Positions 47,387-54,372 of a stretch of 58,534 nucleotides of DNA are shown piece after piece. Numbering within the stretch: the first letter of the stretch is position 1; each line of letters begins with the position of its first letter. Source of the DNA: Pseudomonadota bacterium (GTDB lineage Bacteria > Pseudomonadota > Gammaproteobacteria > Competibacterales > Competibacteraceae); NCBI GenBank assembly GCA_022709365.1, contig JAKLIY010000027.1, forward strand, positions 1-58,534. Reading direction: 5' to 3'. The position numbers were made by a program, and so were the translations under genes. The notes under the pieces are model-generated. The model ran no database searches. It saw only the letters and a program-made list of their open reading frames with translations, and was not told where the DNA came from.

Positions 47387-49195
47387 ATGACTGAAGACCA
47401 TCGCCAACAGTTGCAGCATTCCCCAAGTGGGGCATTGACCCTAAATCGTCCTTCATCGTTGGTGCAACGAGGTTTGACGATGCTGGCGACGTTAGACCGC
47501 ACTATTTACTTTCCTGCACATCGACAAGTGGGTTGGTTGCATTTCGATGGTCAGCGAATAGCAGCCAAGGGCGAGGTGCGTGTACCCCGCGCAAGTAAGG
47601 TGGAGCTTCAAGTCAGCATTGAAGGTGTGCGCAACTTGGCGTTCTTGCGGGAGTTGGGAGCAGAGGATATTCAAGGTTTGGATTTGCGGGCGGCAAGAAG
47701 GGATTTGCAGGATACAGATTTAACCTGTCTGGCCCCGCTGTCCCAGTTGACCTCGCTTCATCTGGATCTTGTTTGGGACAAGAGCCTCACGGACGCTGTG
47801 TTGGTCCATGTGGCCAAGTTACCGCAGTTGACCTCGCTTCATCTTGGAGGGTGCGTCGAGCTCACGGACGAGGGGCTAGCACATCTGACCTCGCTGTTGC
47901 AGTTGACCTCGCTTCATCTTGGAGCGTGCGTCGAGCTCACGGACGAGGGGCTGGCGCATGTAGCCAAGTTACCAAAGTTAACCTCGCTTCATTTTGATCG
48001 TTGTTTTTCCTACCTACAGTTCACGAATTGGGCACTGGCCCATCTAGCTAAACTGAAGCAGCTAACCTCACTCGATCTTGCGGGATGCGATAAGCTCACG
48101 GATGCGGGGCTGGCCCATCTGGCCACGCTACCGCAGTTGACTTCCCTTGATCTTAGGGAGTGCAAAAAGCTCACGGATGCGGGGCTGGCTCATCTGGCTA
48201 AACTGCCGCAGATAACCTCACTCAATCTTGCGTGGGGCGAGAACTTCACAGACGCCGGGTTGACCCATCTGGCCAAACTGAAGCAGCTAACCTCACTCAA
48301 TCTTGATCGGTGCAAGAACGTCACGGACGCCGGGCTGGCCCATCTGGCTAAACTGAAGCAGCTAACCTCACTCAATCTTGATGGGTGCGATAAGCTCACG
48401 GACGCCGGGCTGGCCCATCTGGCCAAACTGAAGCAGCTAACCTCACTCAATCTTGATGGGTGCGATAAGCTCACGGACGCCGGGCTGGCCCATCTGGCTA
48501 AACTGAAGCAGCTAACCTCACTCAATCTTGATGGGTGCGATAAGCTCACGGACGCCGGGCTGGCCCATCTGGCTAAACTGAAGCAGCTAACCTCACTCAA
48601 TCTTGATGGGTGCGATAAGCTCACGGACGGGGGGATGACGCATCTGGCTAAACTGAAGCAGCTAACCTCACTCGATCTTGCGGGATGCGATAAGCTCACG
48701 GATGCGGGGCTGGCCCATCTGGCCACGCTACCGCAGCTAACCTCACTCAATCTTGTGAGGTGCGAGAACGTCACGGACGCCGGGCTGGCCCATCTGGCTA
48801 AAATGAAGCAGCTAACCTCACTCAATCTTGCGGTGTGCTTTAATCTCACGGATGCGGGGCTGGCTCATCTGGCTAAACTGCCGCAGCTAACCTCACTCAA
48901 TCTTGCGTGGGGCGAGAACTTCACAGACGCCGGGTTGACCCATCTGGCCAAACTGAAGCAGTTGACCTCGCTTCATCTCGGGTGTTGCGAGAACTTCACG
49001 GATGCGGGGCTGGCTCATCTGGCTAAACTGCCGCAGCTAACCTCGCTTCATCTCGGGTGGTGCGAGAACTTCACGGACGCCGGGCTGGTGCAACTCCGCC
49101 CCTTGCAAGGTCTTGTCGAATTGCATATCGAAAAACCCAGCACCATTCACGCTATCTTTCGCCGCCTTCTACGCACTCGACTAACTGACCCATAA
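47387..49195 (+). CDS. Leucine-rich repeat protein with 18 near-identical repeats
   Basis: A 602-residue protein. Residues 1-115 are a non-repeat cap. Then 18 LRRs of 25 residues (one of 28) run to about 580, each of the form LTSLNLDGCDKLTDAGLAHL, the cysteine-containing LRR type also seen in F-box proteins. A short capping segment ends it. There is no signal peptide or membrane helix. The repeats are nearly identical at DNA level: units 9-12 (about 48352-48651) differ at very few bases, and unit 5 and unit 13 look identical 600 bases apart, indicating recent amplification. LRRs make extended binding surfaces, so this is the natural recognition partner of the cassette. It lies 5 bases after the nuclease-like gene. 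Confidence 0.88.
   Translation: MTEDHRQQLQHSPSGALTLNRPSSLVQRGLTMLATLDRTIYFPAHRQVGWLHFDGQRIAAKGEVRVPRASKVELQVSIEGVRNLAFLRELGAEDIQGLDLRAARRDLQDTDLTCLAPLSQLTSLHLDLVWDKSLTDAVLVHVAKLPQLTSLHLGGCVELTDEGLAHLTSLLQLTSLHLGACVELTDEGLAHVAKLPKLTSLHFDRCFSYLQFTNWALAHLAKLKQLTSLDLAGCDKLTDAGLAHLATLPQLTSLDLRECKKLTDAGLAHLAKLPQITSLNLAWGENFTDAGLTHLAKLKQLTSLNLDRCKNVTDAGLAHLAKLKQLTSLNLDGCDKLTDAGLAHLAKLKQLTSLNLDGCDKLTDAGLAHLAKLKQLTSLNLDGCDKLTDAGLAHLAKLKQLTSLNLDGCDKLTDGGMTHLAKLKQLTSLDLAGCDKLTDAGLAHLATLPQLTSLNLVRCENVTDAGLAHLAKMKQLTSLNLAVCFNLTDAGLAHLAKLPQLTSLNLAWGENFTDAGLTHLAKLKQLTSLHLGCCENFTDAGLAHLAKLPQLTSLHLGWCENFTDAGLVQLRPLQGLVELHIEKPSTIHAIFRRLLRTRLTDP
48352..48651 (+). repeat. Four 75-bp near-identical direct repeats within the LRR gene
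   Basis: Four consecutive 75-base units encode the same LRR and differ mainly by GGCC/GGCT at one site and by a change in the last unit (GGGGGGATGACG). Further copies with more differences extend on both sides, about 47740-49110. Such DNA identity favours slippage and unequal recombination, so the repeat number may vary among strains. Confidence 0.9.
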
Positions 49196-49209
49196 CTCAA
49201 AGCATCTTC

Positions 49210-49989
49210 ATGTCCGCTCTTACCCGCGTCCAAACCCCAGAAGAACGTGAACTAGCCCGCAAGCAAGCTGACATTGATGGCCTCAGTATCCAACTTGCTG
49301 ATCGCCAACTCGAACTGGAAACCCTGCGTACTAAACTCACTGCTTTCCAGATTCGCTACCTGCACGTTGTTGGTCCCTACTACCGCGAACTTGACGATCT
49401 TGAAGCGCGTATTGCCGAAATACGCGCTCGCCAAGCACCCCACGATCCCACCGTGCAACGTCAAGCCGATGAAGCCCGCGCTCGCGCTGACGAATCACGG
49501 GAACAAGTGGACGCCGCCACTCGCGAATCCGAACCAATCCCACCCACAGCAGAACTCAAAGCGCTCTACCGCAAAGCGGCTGCTCGCATTCATCCTGACC
49601 GCGCTGATAACGATGCCGACCGTGACTATCGTAATGAAGCGATGGCCGCACTCAACGCGGCCTACCGCAACGGTGATTTCGCTCGGATGGAAACTCTGCT
49701 ACGTGATTATGAACAGCGTCCCGAAGCCATCACCGGCGAAGACGTCGGCGCCAAGCTGATCCGCCTGATCCGCCAAGCGGCGCAACTGGAACAGCACATC
49801 GCCGCCACCGAAGAAGAAATCGCTGCTTTGCACGCCAGCGAACTCTATCAGCTCCAACAGCAGATCGAAGCCGAGGAAGCGCGAGGCCGTGACGCACTGG
49901 GCCAACTGGCTACGCAACTGCAACGTCAGATCGAAACGGCCCAGCAAATGCTGGCGCAACTGGCGGCAACAGAAACCAGCAGGGCATGA
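49210..49989 (+). CDS. Coiled-coil protein with an internal J-domain
   Basis: A 259-residue soluble protein. Residues 1-110 form a long coiled coil (ERELARKQADIDGLSIQLAD, LDDLEARIAEIRARQ). A J-domain follows (about 113-170) with ELKALYRKAAARIHPDRADN, whose HPD (128-130) is the motif that stimulates Hsp70 ATPase. A second coiled coil (about 185-255) ends the protein. It may recruit DnaK to a client in the cassette, or act as an adaptor in a regulated complex with the LRR protein, which ends 14 bases upstream. It is the last gene of the five-gene unit; the next plus-strand gene lies more than 2 kb away. Confidence 0.82.
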   Translation: MSALTRVQTPEERELARKQADIDGLSIQLADRQLELETLRTKLTAFQIRYLHVVGPYYRELDDLEARIAEIRARQAPHDPTVQRQADEARARADESREQVDAATRESEPIPPTAELKALYRKAAARIHPDRADNDADRDYRNEAMAALNAAYRNGDFARMETLLRDYEQRPEAITGEDVGAKLIRLIRQAAQLEQHIAATEEEIAALHASELYQLQQQIEAEEARGRDALGQLATQLQRQIETAQQMLAQLAATETSRA

Positions 49990-50026
49990 AGTACACGGCT
50001 GCGCCGTTGGCGGTAACCGGCGCGCA

Positions 50027-50101
50027 TCAGCCACGACGAGGTTGCGGGTCGAACAGCAAGATTTCGCCGGGATGGATCGGCGGAAAGCCGTGAGTCGTCA
50101 T
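50027..50101 (-). pseudogene. N-terminal fragment of a HigA-type antitoxin
   Basis: The frame reads MTTHGFPPIHPGEILL, then leaves the family and stops after 24 codons. HigA antitoxins begin with this PPIHPGEIL signature before their HTH. The HTH is missing, so this is a broken remnant. It lies 12 bases downstream of the helicase remnant in the same direction, and both mark the right edge of the cassette. Confidence 0.7.
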
Positions 50102-50113
50102 GGTTTGGATTCC

Positions 50114-50406
50114 TCAGCGGTAATCCACGATTTTGACCTTTTCAGCCTGGTCTTGATTGTGAAAGAAAAACCGACTTGGTTTACCGCTATACGTCACCAA
50201 TAACTGCTCTCTGGCGCGGGTACACGCCACATAGAGCAATTGCCGCTCCTGCTCGATAAACACCGCCCGATCGGCTTCATCGACCAGTTCGCCGAGCACG
50301 CTGGCGCGAGTTGCAATTCAAACGCGGCCTGTTTGACCAGGGTCTGGGCGGGCGCGGCAAGCCGGGTTAAGCTGTTGATAAACGTATTGGCAATGATGAA
50401 ATTCAT
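50114..50406 (-). pseudogene. UvrD-like helicase with most of its middle deleted
   Basis: The start at 50406 reads MNFIIANTFINSLTRLA and then LVKQAAFELQLAP, an N-terminus seen in large UvrD/Rep-family proteins. Without a gap but in a shifted frame, the end of the gene follows: GELVDEADRAVFIEQERQ and LLYVACTRAREQLLVT, which is SF1 helicase motif VI, then a stop at 50114. Several hundred codons (all ATPase motifs) are missing. This is a clear internal deletion with frameshift next to the accessory cassette, and no function remains. Confidence 0.75.
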
Positions 50407-50558
50407 GAGGCGATACCGCAAAAGGATTTAGCCAATGATTAATATGACTATTCTAGCGCATGGAAAAGGCTCAATCAGCCGATCCTTCCGATGCGTTCGG
50501 CGCTGCGCACGTACCGCATGAGCCTATTCCTTGAAAACTGCTTCCCAAGTATCGGCAT

Positions 50559-51494
50559 TTAACGACCGTTTGGCCCAATATCTCGATGAGTCTGACGGGC
50601 GCTCTCCAACAGTTCCTCGATCAACGCATCCTTCTCCGTCCAGATCTGGCCCAGCCAGCGTTGAATCGCCGCCCGGAATTCCGGATCACCGCGATAATCG
50701 CCGTCCAGCAGTTCCGCGGGAATATCCAGCGCCCGGACCCGCACGATCACTCGGTGAATGCGACCCAGCAGCAAATCCGGAAAGGTCGAGCCGCCATCCG
50801 GGTAAACGATGGTCACGTCCAGCAGGGTGTGCAACCGGTCAGCCAGCGTTTCCATAGCAAACGCCAGTCCGCCCGCCTTGGGCCGCAACAGATGCTGGTA
50901 AGGTGATTGTTGCCGAGCCTGTTTATCGGGCCGGAAGCGGGTGCCTTCCAGAAAGTTGAGCAGGGTGGTCGGCGTCGTATCGCGGAACCGGGCGCAAATC
51001 CGGCGAGTGGTTTCCCAGTCCTGATCGCGGGCTTCGGGATGCCGGGCCAGATAATCTGCCGAGTGGCGCTTCATGAATGGAAAGTCCAGTCCCCACCAGA
51101 CGCCGCCCAACATCGGCATCCAGATCAGCGGCTGTTTGATAAAGAATTTCAGGAACGGAATCCGCCGGTTGAAAATCCGTTGCAGCACCACAATGTCCAC
51201 CCAGGACTGATGGTTGGAACTGACCAAATACCAGTCATCGCGCTGTAACCCATCGAGTCCCTGCACATCCCACTCGATGCGCTGGGTCAGATCAGTAATC
51301 GCGTTATTGCTGGCGACCCAAGCCTGGGCGATGTGGATCAAACGGCGGTCGTACCAGGTCTGCCAGCCGCGATGAGGAATCGCCAGTTTGATCAGCAGCA
51401 CGATATAGAACGGCGTACACCAAAGTATGGTGTTGAGGATGAAGAGCAGCAACGCCAGTGCGCCACGGAGCGGCGCGGGCAGGAAAGCGAACAT
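50559..51494 (-). CDS. PlsC-like acyltransferase, YihG type
   Basis: A 311-residue membrane acyltransferase. The N-terminal hydrophobic segments (ALALLLFILNTILWCTPFYIVLLI) are followed by the acyltransferase motifs SSNHQSWVDIVVL (HX4D), FLEGTRFRPDKQ (EGTR) and LDVTIVYPDG. It resembles the YihG group, which acylates a lysophospholipid-type substrate at the inner membrane. It ends 65 bases before an unstructured stretch of chromosomal sequence and lies 18 bases after the NUDIX gene in the same direction, so the two are likely co-transcribed. Confidence 0.82.
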   Translation of the reverse strand: MFAFLPAPLRGALALLLFILNTILWCTPFYIVLLIKLAIPHRGWQTWYDRRLIHIAQAWVASNNAITDLTQRIEWDVQGLDGLQRDDWYLVSSNHQSWVDIVVLQRIFNRRIPFLKFFIKQPLIWMPMLGGVWWGLDFPFMKRHSADYLARHPEARDQDWETTRRICARFRDTTPTTLLNFLEGTRFRPDKQARQQSPYQHLLRPKAGGLAFAMETLADRLHTLLDVTIVYPDGGSTFPDLLLGRIHRVIVRVRALDIPAELLDGDYRGDPEFRAAIQRWLGQIWTEKDALIEELLESARQTHRDIGPNGR

Positions 51495-51512
51495 GGGGAA
51501 CAGCCCTCTTCT

Positions 51513-52004
51513 TCAGAGTGTCACCGAGCGACGCGCCAGCCAGTCGCGGACCGCCGGGCCAGTGCCAATCGTCCACGGTTTCAACCGTTCAACCGGCACT
51601 CGTTTGATCGCGGCCAGTTCTTCATTCAGCGTAATGTCGCCATGGGCCGGAACATGGAAGGCCAGAATCAGTTGATTCATTTCAAAGAATGGGTAATAGC
51701 CGATGAAATGCGCGGTTTCGGCCTGCAAACCCAATTCTTCCTGCACTTCGCGCAAGACCGCGTCATCCGGGGTCTCACCTTTTTCCAGGAAGCCGGTGAT
51801 CAGGCCGAACATCGTCTCCGGCCAACGGTGGTTACGGGCCAGGATGACCGCACCATCCACCTCAACAATAGCGGCGACCACGGGAATGGGATTGTCCCAG
51901 TGAACATAGGCGCAACCGACGGTCTTACAACACGGTCGCGGCTGGCCATGGATTTCAGCAGTCTGTAAAGGTTGGCCACATTGAGGGCAGAAGTGCGCGG
52001 ACAT
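51513..52004 (-). CDS. NUDIX hydrolase with zinc ribbon
   Basis: A 163-residue protein. The N-terminal zinc ribbon has CPQCG and CKTVGC. A NUDIX domain follows, with the box GFLEKGETPDDAVLREVQEE ending LGL, which fits the GX5EX7REUXEEXGU pattern in full. Enzymes like this (NudC/NADH pyrophosphatase relatives) hydrolyse nucleoside diphosphate-linked compounds. The exact substrate is not decided by sequence. It precedes the acyltransferase and is divergent from argF. Confidence 0.85.
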   Translation of the reverse strand: MSAHFCPQCGQPLQTAEIHGQPRPCCKTVGCAYVHWDNPIPVVAAIVEVDGAVILARNHRWPETMFGLITGFLEKGETPDDAVLREVQEELGLQAETAHFIGYYPFFEMNQLILAFHVPAHGDITLNEELAAIKRVPVERLKPWTIGTGPAVRDWLARRSVTL

Positions 52005-52087
52005 GGCGAAAAGTGGACTCCTCTGGACAGGGCGGGGTTGGCGGCGAAACGTGCTGAAGCGGGTACGATGTCAAGGGAAACATCGGC

Positions 52088-52093
52088 TATAAT
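52088..52093 (+). promoter_or_regulatory. -10 element of an argF leader promoter
   Basis: A perfect TATAAT. The -35 (around 52065-52070, ACGATG) is poor, so the promoter may need an activator. Transcription would start near 52100, right at the first base of the terminator hairpin. Confidence 0.45.
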
Positions 52094-52100
52094 TCTACCG

Positions 52101-52134
52101 ACGGCAGCTCTTACCGCTGCCGTTTTGATTTTTT
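52101..52134 (+). terminator. Intrinsic terminator in the argF leader
   Basis: ACGGCAGC (52101-52108) pairs with GCTGCCGT (52116-52123) around a 7-base loop and is followed by TTTGATTTTTT. The only plus-strand gene it can control is argF, 106 bases downstream, since the upstream genes run the other way. The 3' arm and tail can instead pair with AAAACGGC (52135-52142), giving an alternative structure. Confidence 0.75.
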
Positions 52135-52184
52135 AAAACGGCTTGCGGACGGTTCGCCTCGGGAAGGCGTGCAGTGCGCAAGCC
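52119..52184 (+). promoter_or_regulatory. Alternative pairing and second hairpin in the argF leader
   Basis: GCCGTTTT (52119-52126) is fully complementary to AAAACGGC (52135-52142), an 8-base stem that would break the terminator. Next, GGCTTGCG (52140-52147) pairs with CGCAAGCC (52177-52184) around an inner CGCCT/AGGCG stem (52155-52159, 52165-52169). The three pairings compete at 52119-52123 and 52140-52142, as in a transcription attenuator. Confidence 0.5.
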
Positions 52185-52239
52185 GGTTTGGCGACCACCT
52201 ACGGAATGCCGATCATCCGGCTTTTTCAGCGAAACTATT

Positions 52240-53154
52240 ATGAAAACACGCCATTTTCTGAGTCTGTTTGATCTGACGCCTGCGGAGTTGCAGCGAGTGC
52301 TGCAACGCGCCAGCGAATTAAAAGCCATACGCCAGCGCGGGGAACATTATGCACCGTTTCCGGGCAAGGTGCTGGGCATGATCTTCGAGAAAGCCTCCAC
52401 CCGCACCCGGGTCTCCTTCGAAGCCGGTATGGCGCAACTGGGCGGCAGCTCGATTTTCTTGTCGCCGCGCGACACGCAACTGGGCCGGGGCGAACCGATT
52501 GAGGATACCGCACGAGTCGTATCGCGCATGGTCGATCTGGTCATGATCCGCACGTTTGCCCACGCGACGATCCAGCGTTTCGCCGAGTATTCCACGGCTC
52601 CGGTGATCAATGGTCTGACCGATTACAACCATCCCTGCCAATTACTGGCGGATTTGCAGACGTTCATCGAAGAATTCGGCGAGATTCGCGGGCGGACCGT
52701 GGCCTGGATTGGCGATGGCAATAATATGTGCAACAGTTATCTCAAGGCCGCCATTCAGTGCGATTTTCAATTACGCATCGCCGTCCCGCCCGGCTATGAA
52801 CCGGACGAAGCGTTGTTGAAGCAGGCCACCGACCGGGTGGTGTTGCTGCGTGATCCGCTGACAGCGGCGAAAGGCGCTGATCTGGTCACCACCGACGTGT
52901 GGGCCAGTATGGGCAAGGAGGAGCAGCAGGACCGCCGTGAGCGGGATTTCACCGGTTATCAGGTGACTGCCGAGATTATGGCCCAAGCCAGGCCGGGGGC
53001 GATTTTCCTGCACTGTCTGCCCGCACACCGGGGCGAGGAGGTCAGCGCCGAGGTGATCGACGGGCCGCAAAGCCGGGTCTGGGATCAGGCGGAAAATCGC
53101 CTTCATGCCCAGAAGGCGTTGATGGAATTTTTGTTGCTGGGCGGTCAAACCTAG
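52240..53154 (+). CDS. argF: Ornithine carbamoyltransferase
   Basis: A 304-residue enzyme that makes citrulline from ornithine and carbamoyl phosphate in arginine synthesis. It has the carbamoyl phosphate motif S53-T-R-T-R57, [23 protein letters not shown] and the ornithine loop [13 protein letters not shown]. The start at 52240 ([13 protein letters not shown]) is chosen by homology; longer frames enter the leader structures. The ribosome site is weak. It is preceded by an attenuator-like leader, and no ARG-box-like operator was obvious. Confidence 0.96.
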   Translation: MKTRHFLSLFDLTPAELQRVLQRASELKAIRQRGEHYAPFPGKVLGMIFEKASTRTRVSFEAGMAQLGGSSIFLSPRDTQLGRGEPIEDTARVVSRMVDLVMIRTFAHATIQRFAEYSTAPVINGLTDYNHPCQLLADLQTFIEEFGEIRGRTVAWIGDGNNMCNSYLKAAIQCDFQLRIAVPPGYEPDEALLKQATDRVVLLRDPLTAAKGADLVTTDVWASMGKEEQQDRRERDFTGYQVTAEIMAQARPGAIFLHCLPAHRGEEVSAEVIDGPQSRVWDQAENRLHAQKALMEFLLLGGQT

Positions 53155-53237
53155 ATTCTCACGTTGATAATAGTCAAAGCGATTCAATGTTGACCGCGAT
53201 ATCATCACTGCTTTGCAATCGGTCTTAAACGTCTGCC

Positions 53238-53819
53238 ATGAAAGACTATGCACTAATCCTGTTGGGGACCATCCTGGTCAATAACTATGTGCTGGTGAAA
53301 TTTTTGGGGTTATGCCCGTTCATGGGTGTCTCCCGCAAGCTGGAAACCGCCATGGGCATGGGACTGGCGACCACCTTTGTCCTGACGCTGTCGTCCATCT
53401 GCGCCTATCTGACCGACCATTACCTCCTGATCCCACTGGGGTTGGAATATCTGCGCACGATTGCGTTTATTCTGGTCATTGCGGTGGTGGTGCAATTTAC
53501 CGAAATGGTGGTCCATAAGACCAGTCCGTTGCTTTACCAGGCGCTGGGCATCTACCTGCCGCTGATCACCACCAACTGTGCGGTTCTCGCAGCGGCTTTG
53601 CTCAATGTGCAGGCCCGGCATGATTTCATCGGCTCGGCGCTCTATGGTTTCGGTGCCGCCGTCGGGTTTTCGCTGGTGATGGTGTTATTTGCCGCGATGC
53701 GCGAACGCATCATCGTTGCGGATGTGCCGGTCCATTTTCGTGGTCCGGCCATTACTTTGATAACCGCCGGCCTGATGTCGCTGGCGTTCATGGGCTTCGC
53801 TGGGCTGGTGCGAGGATAA
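53238..53819 (+). CDS. rnfA: Rnf electron transport complex subunit A
   Basis: A 193-residue inner-membrane subunit with about six helices, starting [20 protein letters not shown] and including [14 protein letters not shown] and [12 protein letters not shown], the region of the membrane iron-sulfur centre shared with RnfE. The Rnf complex moves electrons between NADH and ferredoxin, coupled to Na+ or H+ flux. It is the first of six rnf genes, with rnfB 4 bases on. Confidence 0.97.
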   Translation: MKDYALILLGTILVNNYVLVKFLGLCPFMGVSRKLETAMGMGLATTFVLTLSSICAYLTDHYLLIPLGLEYLRTIAFILVIAVVVQFTEMVVHKTSPLLYQALGIYLPLITTNCAVLAAALLNVQARHDFIGSALYGFGAAVGFSLVMVLFAAMRERIIVADVPVHFRGPAITLITAGLMSLAFMGFAGLVRG

Positions 53820-53823
53820 AATC

Positions 53824-54372
53824 ATGATCATTGCTGTGCTTGCCTTGGGATTGCTGGCTGGCGCTTCCGGTCTGTTGCTGGGCTTCGCCGCGGTGCGCTT
53901 CAAGGTGGAAGGCGATCCCATCGTCGAGAAGATCGACGCTATTTTGCCGCAAACCCAGTGTGGCCAATGCGGCTATGCCGGTTGTCGGCCTTACGCCGAG
54001 GCAATTGCTGCGGGCGAGGCGGAAATCAATCTCTGTCCCCCCGGCGGCGCGAACGGCGTGGCGGCACTGGCTGATTTGCTGGGCCGCGATTCCAAGTCGC
54101 TCAACGCCGAGCATCTGGACAAACCGAAGATGTTAGCGGTCATCGATGAGCAGAACTGCATCGGGTGTACGCTGTGCCTGCAAGCCTGTCCGGTGGATGC
54201 CATTCTCGGCGCGGCCAAGCAGATGCATACGGTCATTGCCAGGGAATGTACCGGCTGTGAATTGTGCATCGCGCCCTGCCCGGTGGATTGCATCCACATG
54301 ATCCCGGTTACGCAGACCATCAGCACCTGGAAATGGCGTGCGCCGGTCATCCCGGTTCAAGCGGCGGCATGA
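53824..54372 (+). CDS. rnfB: Rnf complex ferredoxin-like subunit B
   Basis: A 182-residue protein. One N-terminal membrane helix ([20 protein letters not shown]) precedes an Fe-S motif (CGQCGYAGC) and two ferredoxin-type [4Fe-4S] sites, [15 protein letters not shown] and [16 protein letters not shown]. It is the electron-entry subunit on the cytosolic face. Its stop overlaps the rnfC start by 4 bases (ATGA). Confidence 0.97.
   Translation: MIIAVLALGLLAGASGLLLGFAAVRFKVEGDPIVEKIDAILPQTQCGQCGYAGCRPYAEAIAAGEAEINLCPPGGANGVAALADLLGRDSKSLNAEHLDKPKMLAVIDEQNCIGCTLCLQACPVDAILGAAKQMHTVIARECTGCELCIAPCPVDCIHMIPVTQTISTWKWRAPVIPVQAAA

Noticed and set aside
48190..48849. Long minus-strand open frame of 219 codons within the LRR gene
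   Set aside because: It is the antisense of near-identical repeats, so openness in one unit is copied to all. The product is a low-complexity repeat with no ribosome site.
47740..49110. Regularly spaced repeats that could suggest a CRISPR-like array
   Set aside because: The period is 75 bases with no unique spacers, and the sequence is fully coding as LRRs.
50407..50558. Possible short plus-strand peptide starting near 50459
   Set aside because: Only 24 codons, with no ribosome site or resemblance to any family. It lies in a non-coding gap before the acyltransferase stop.
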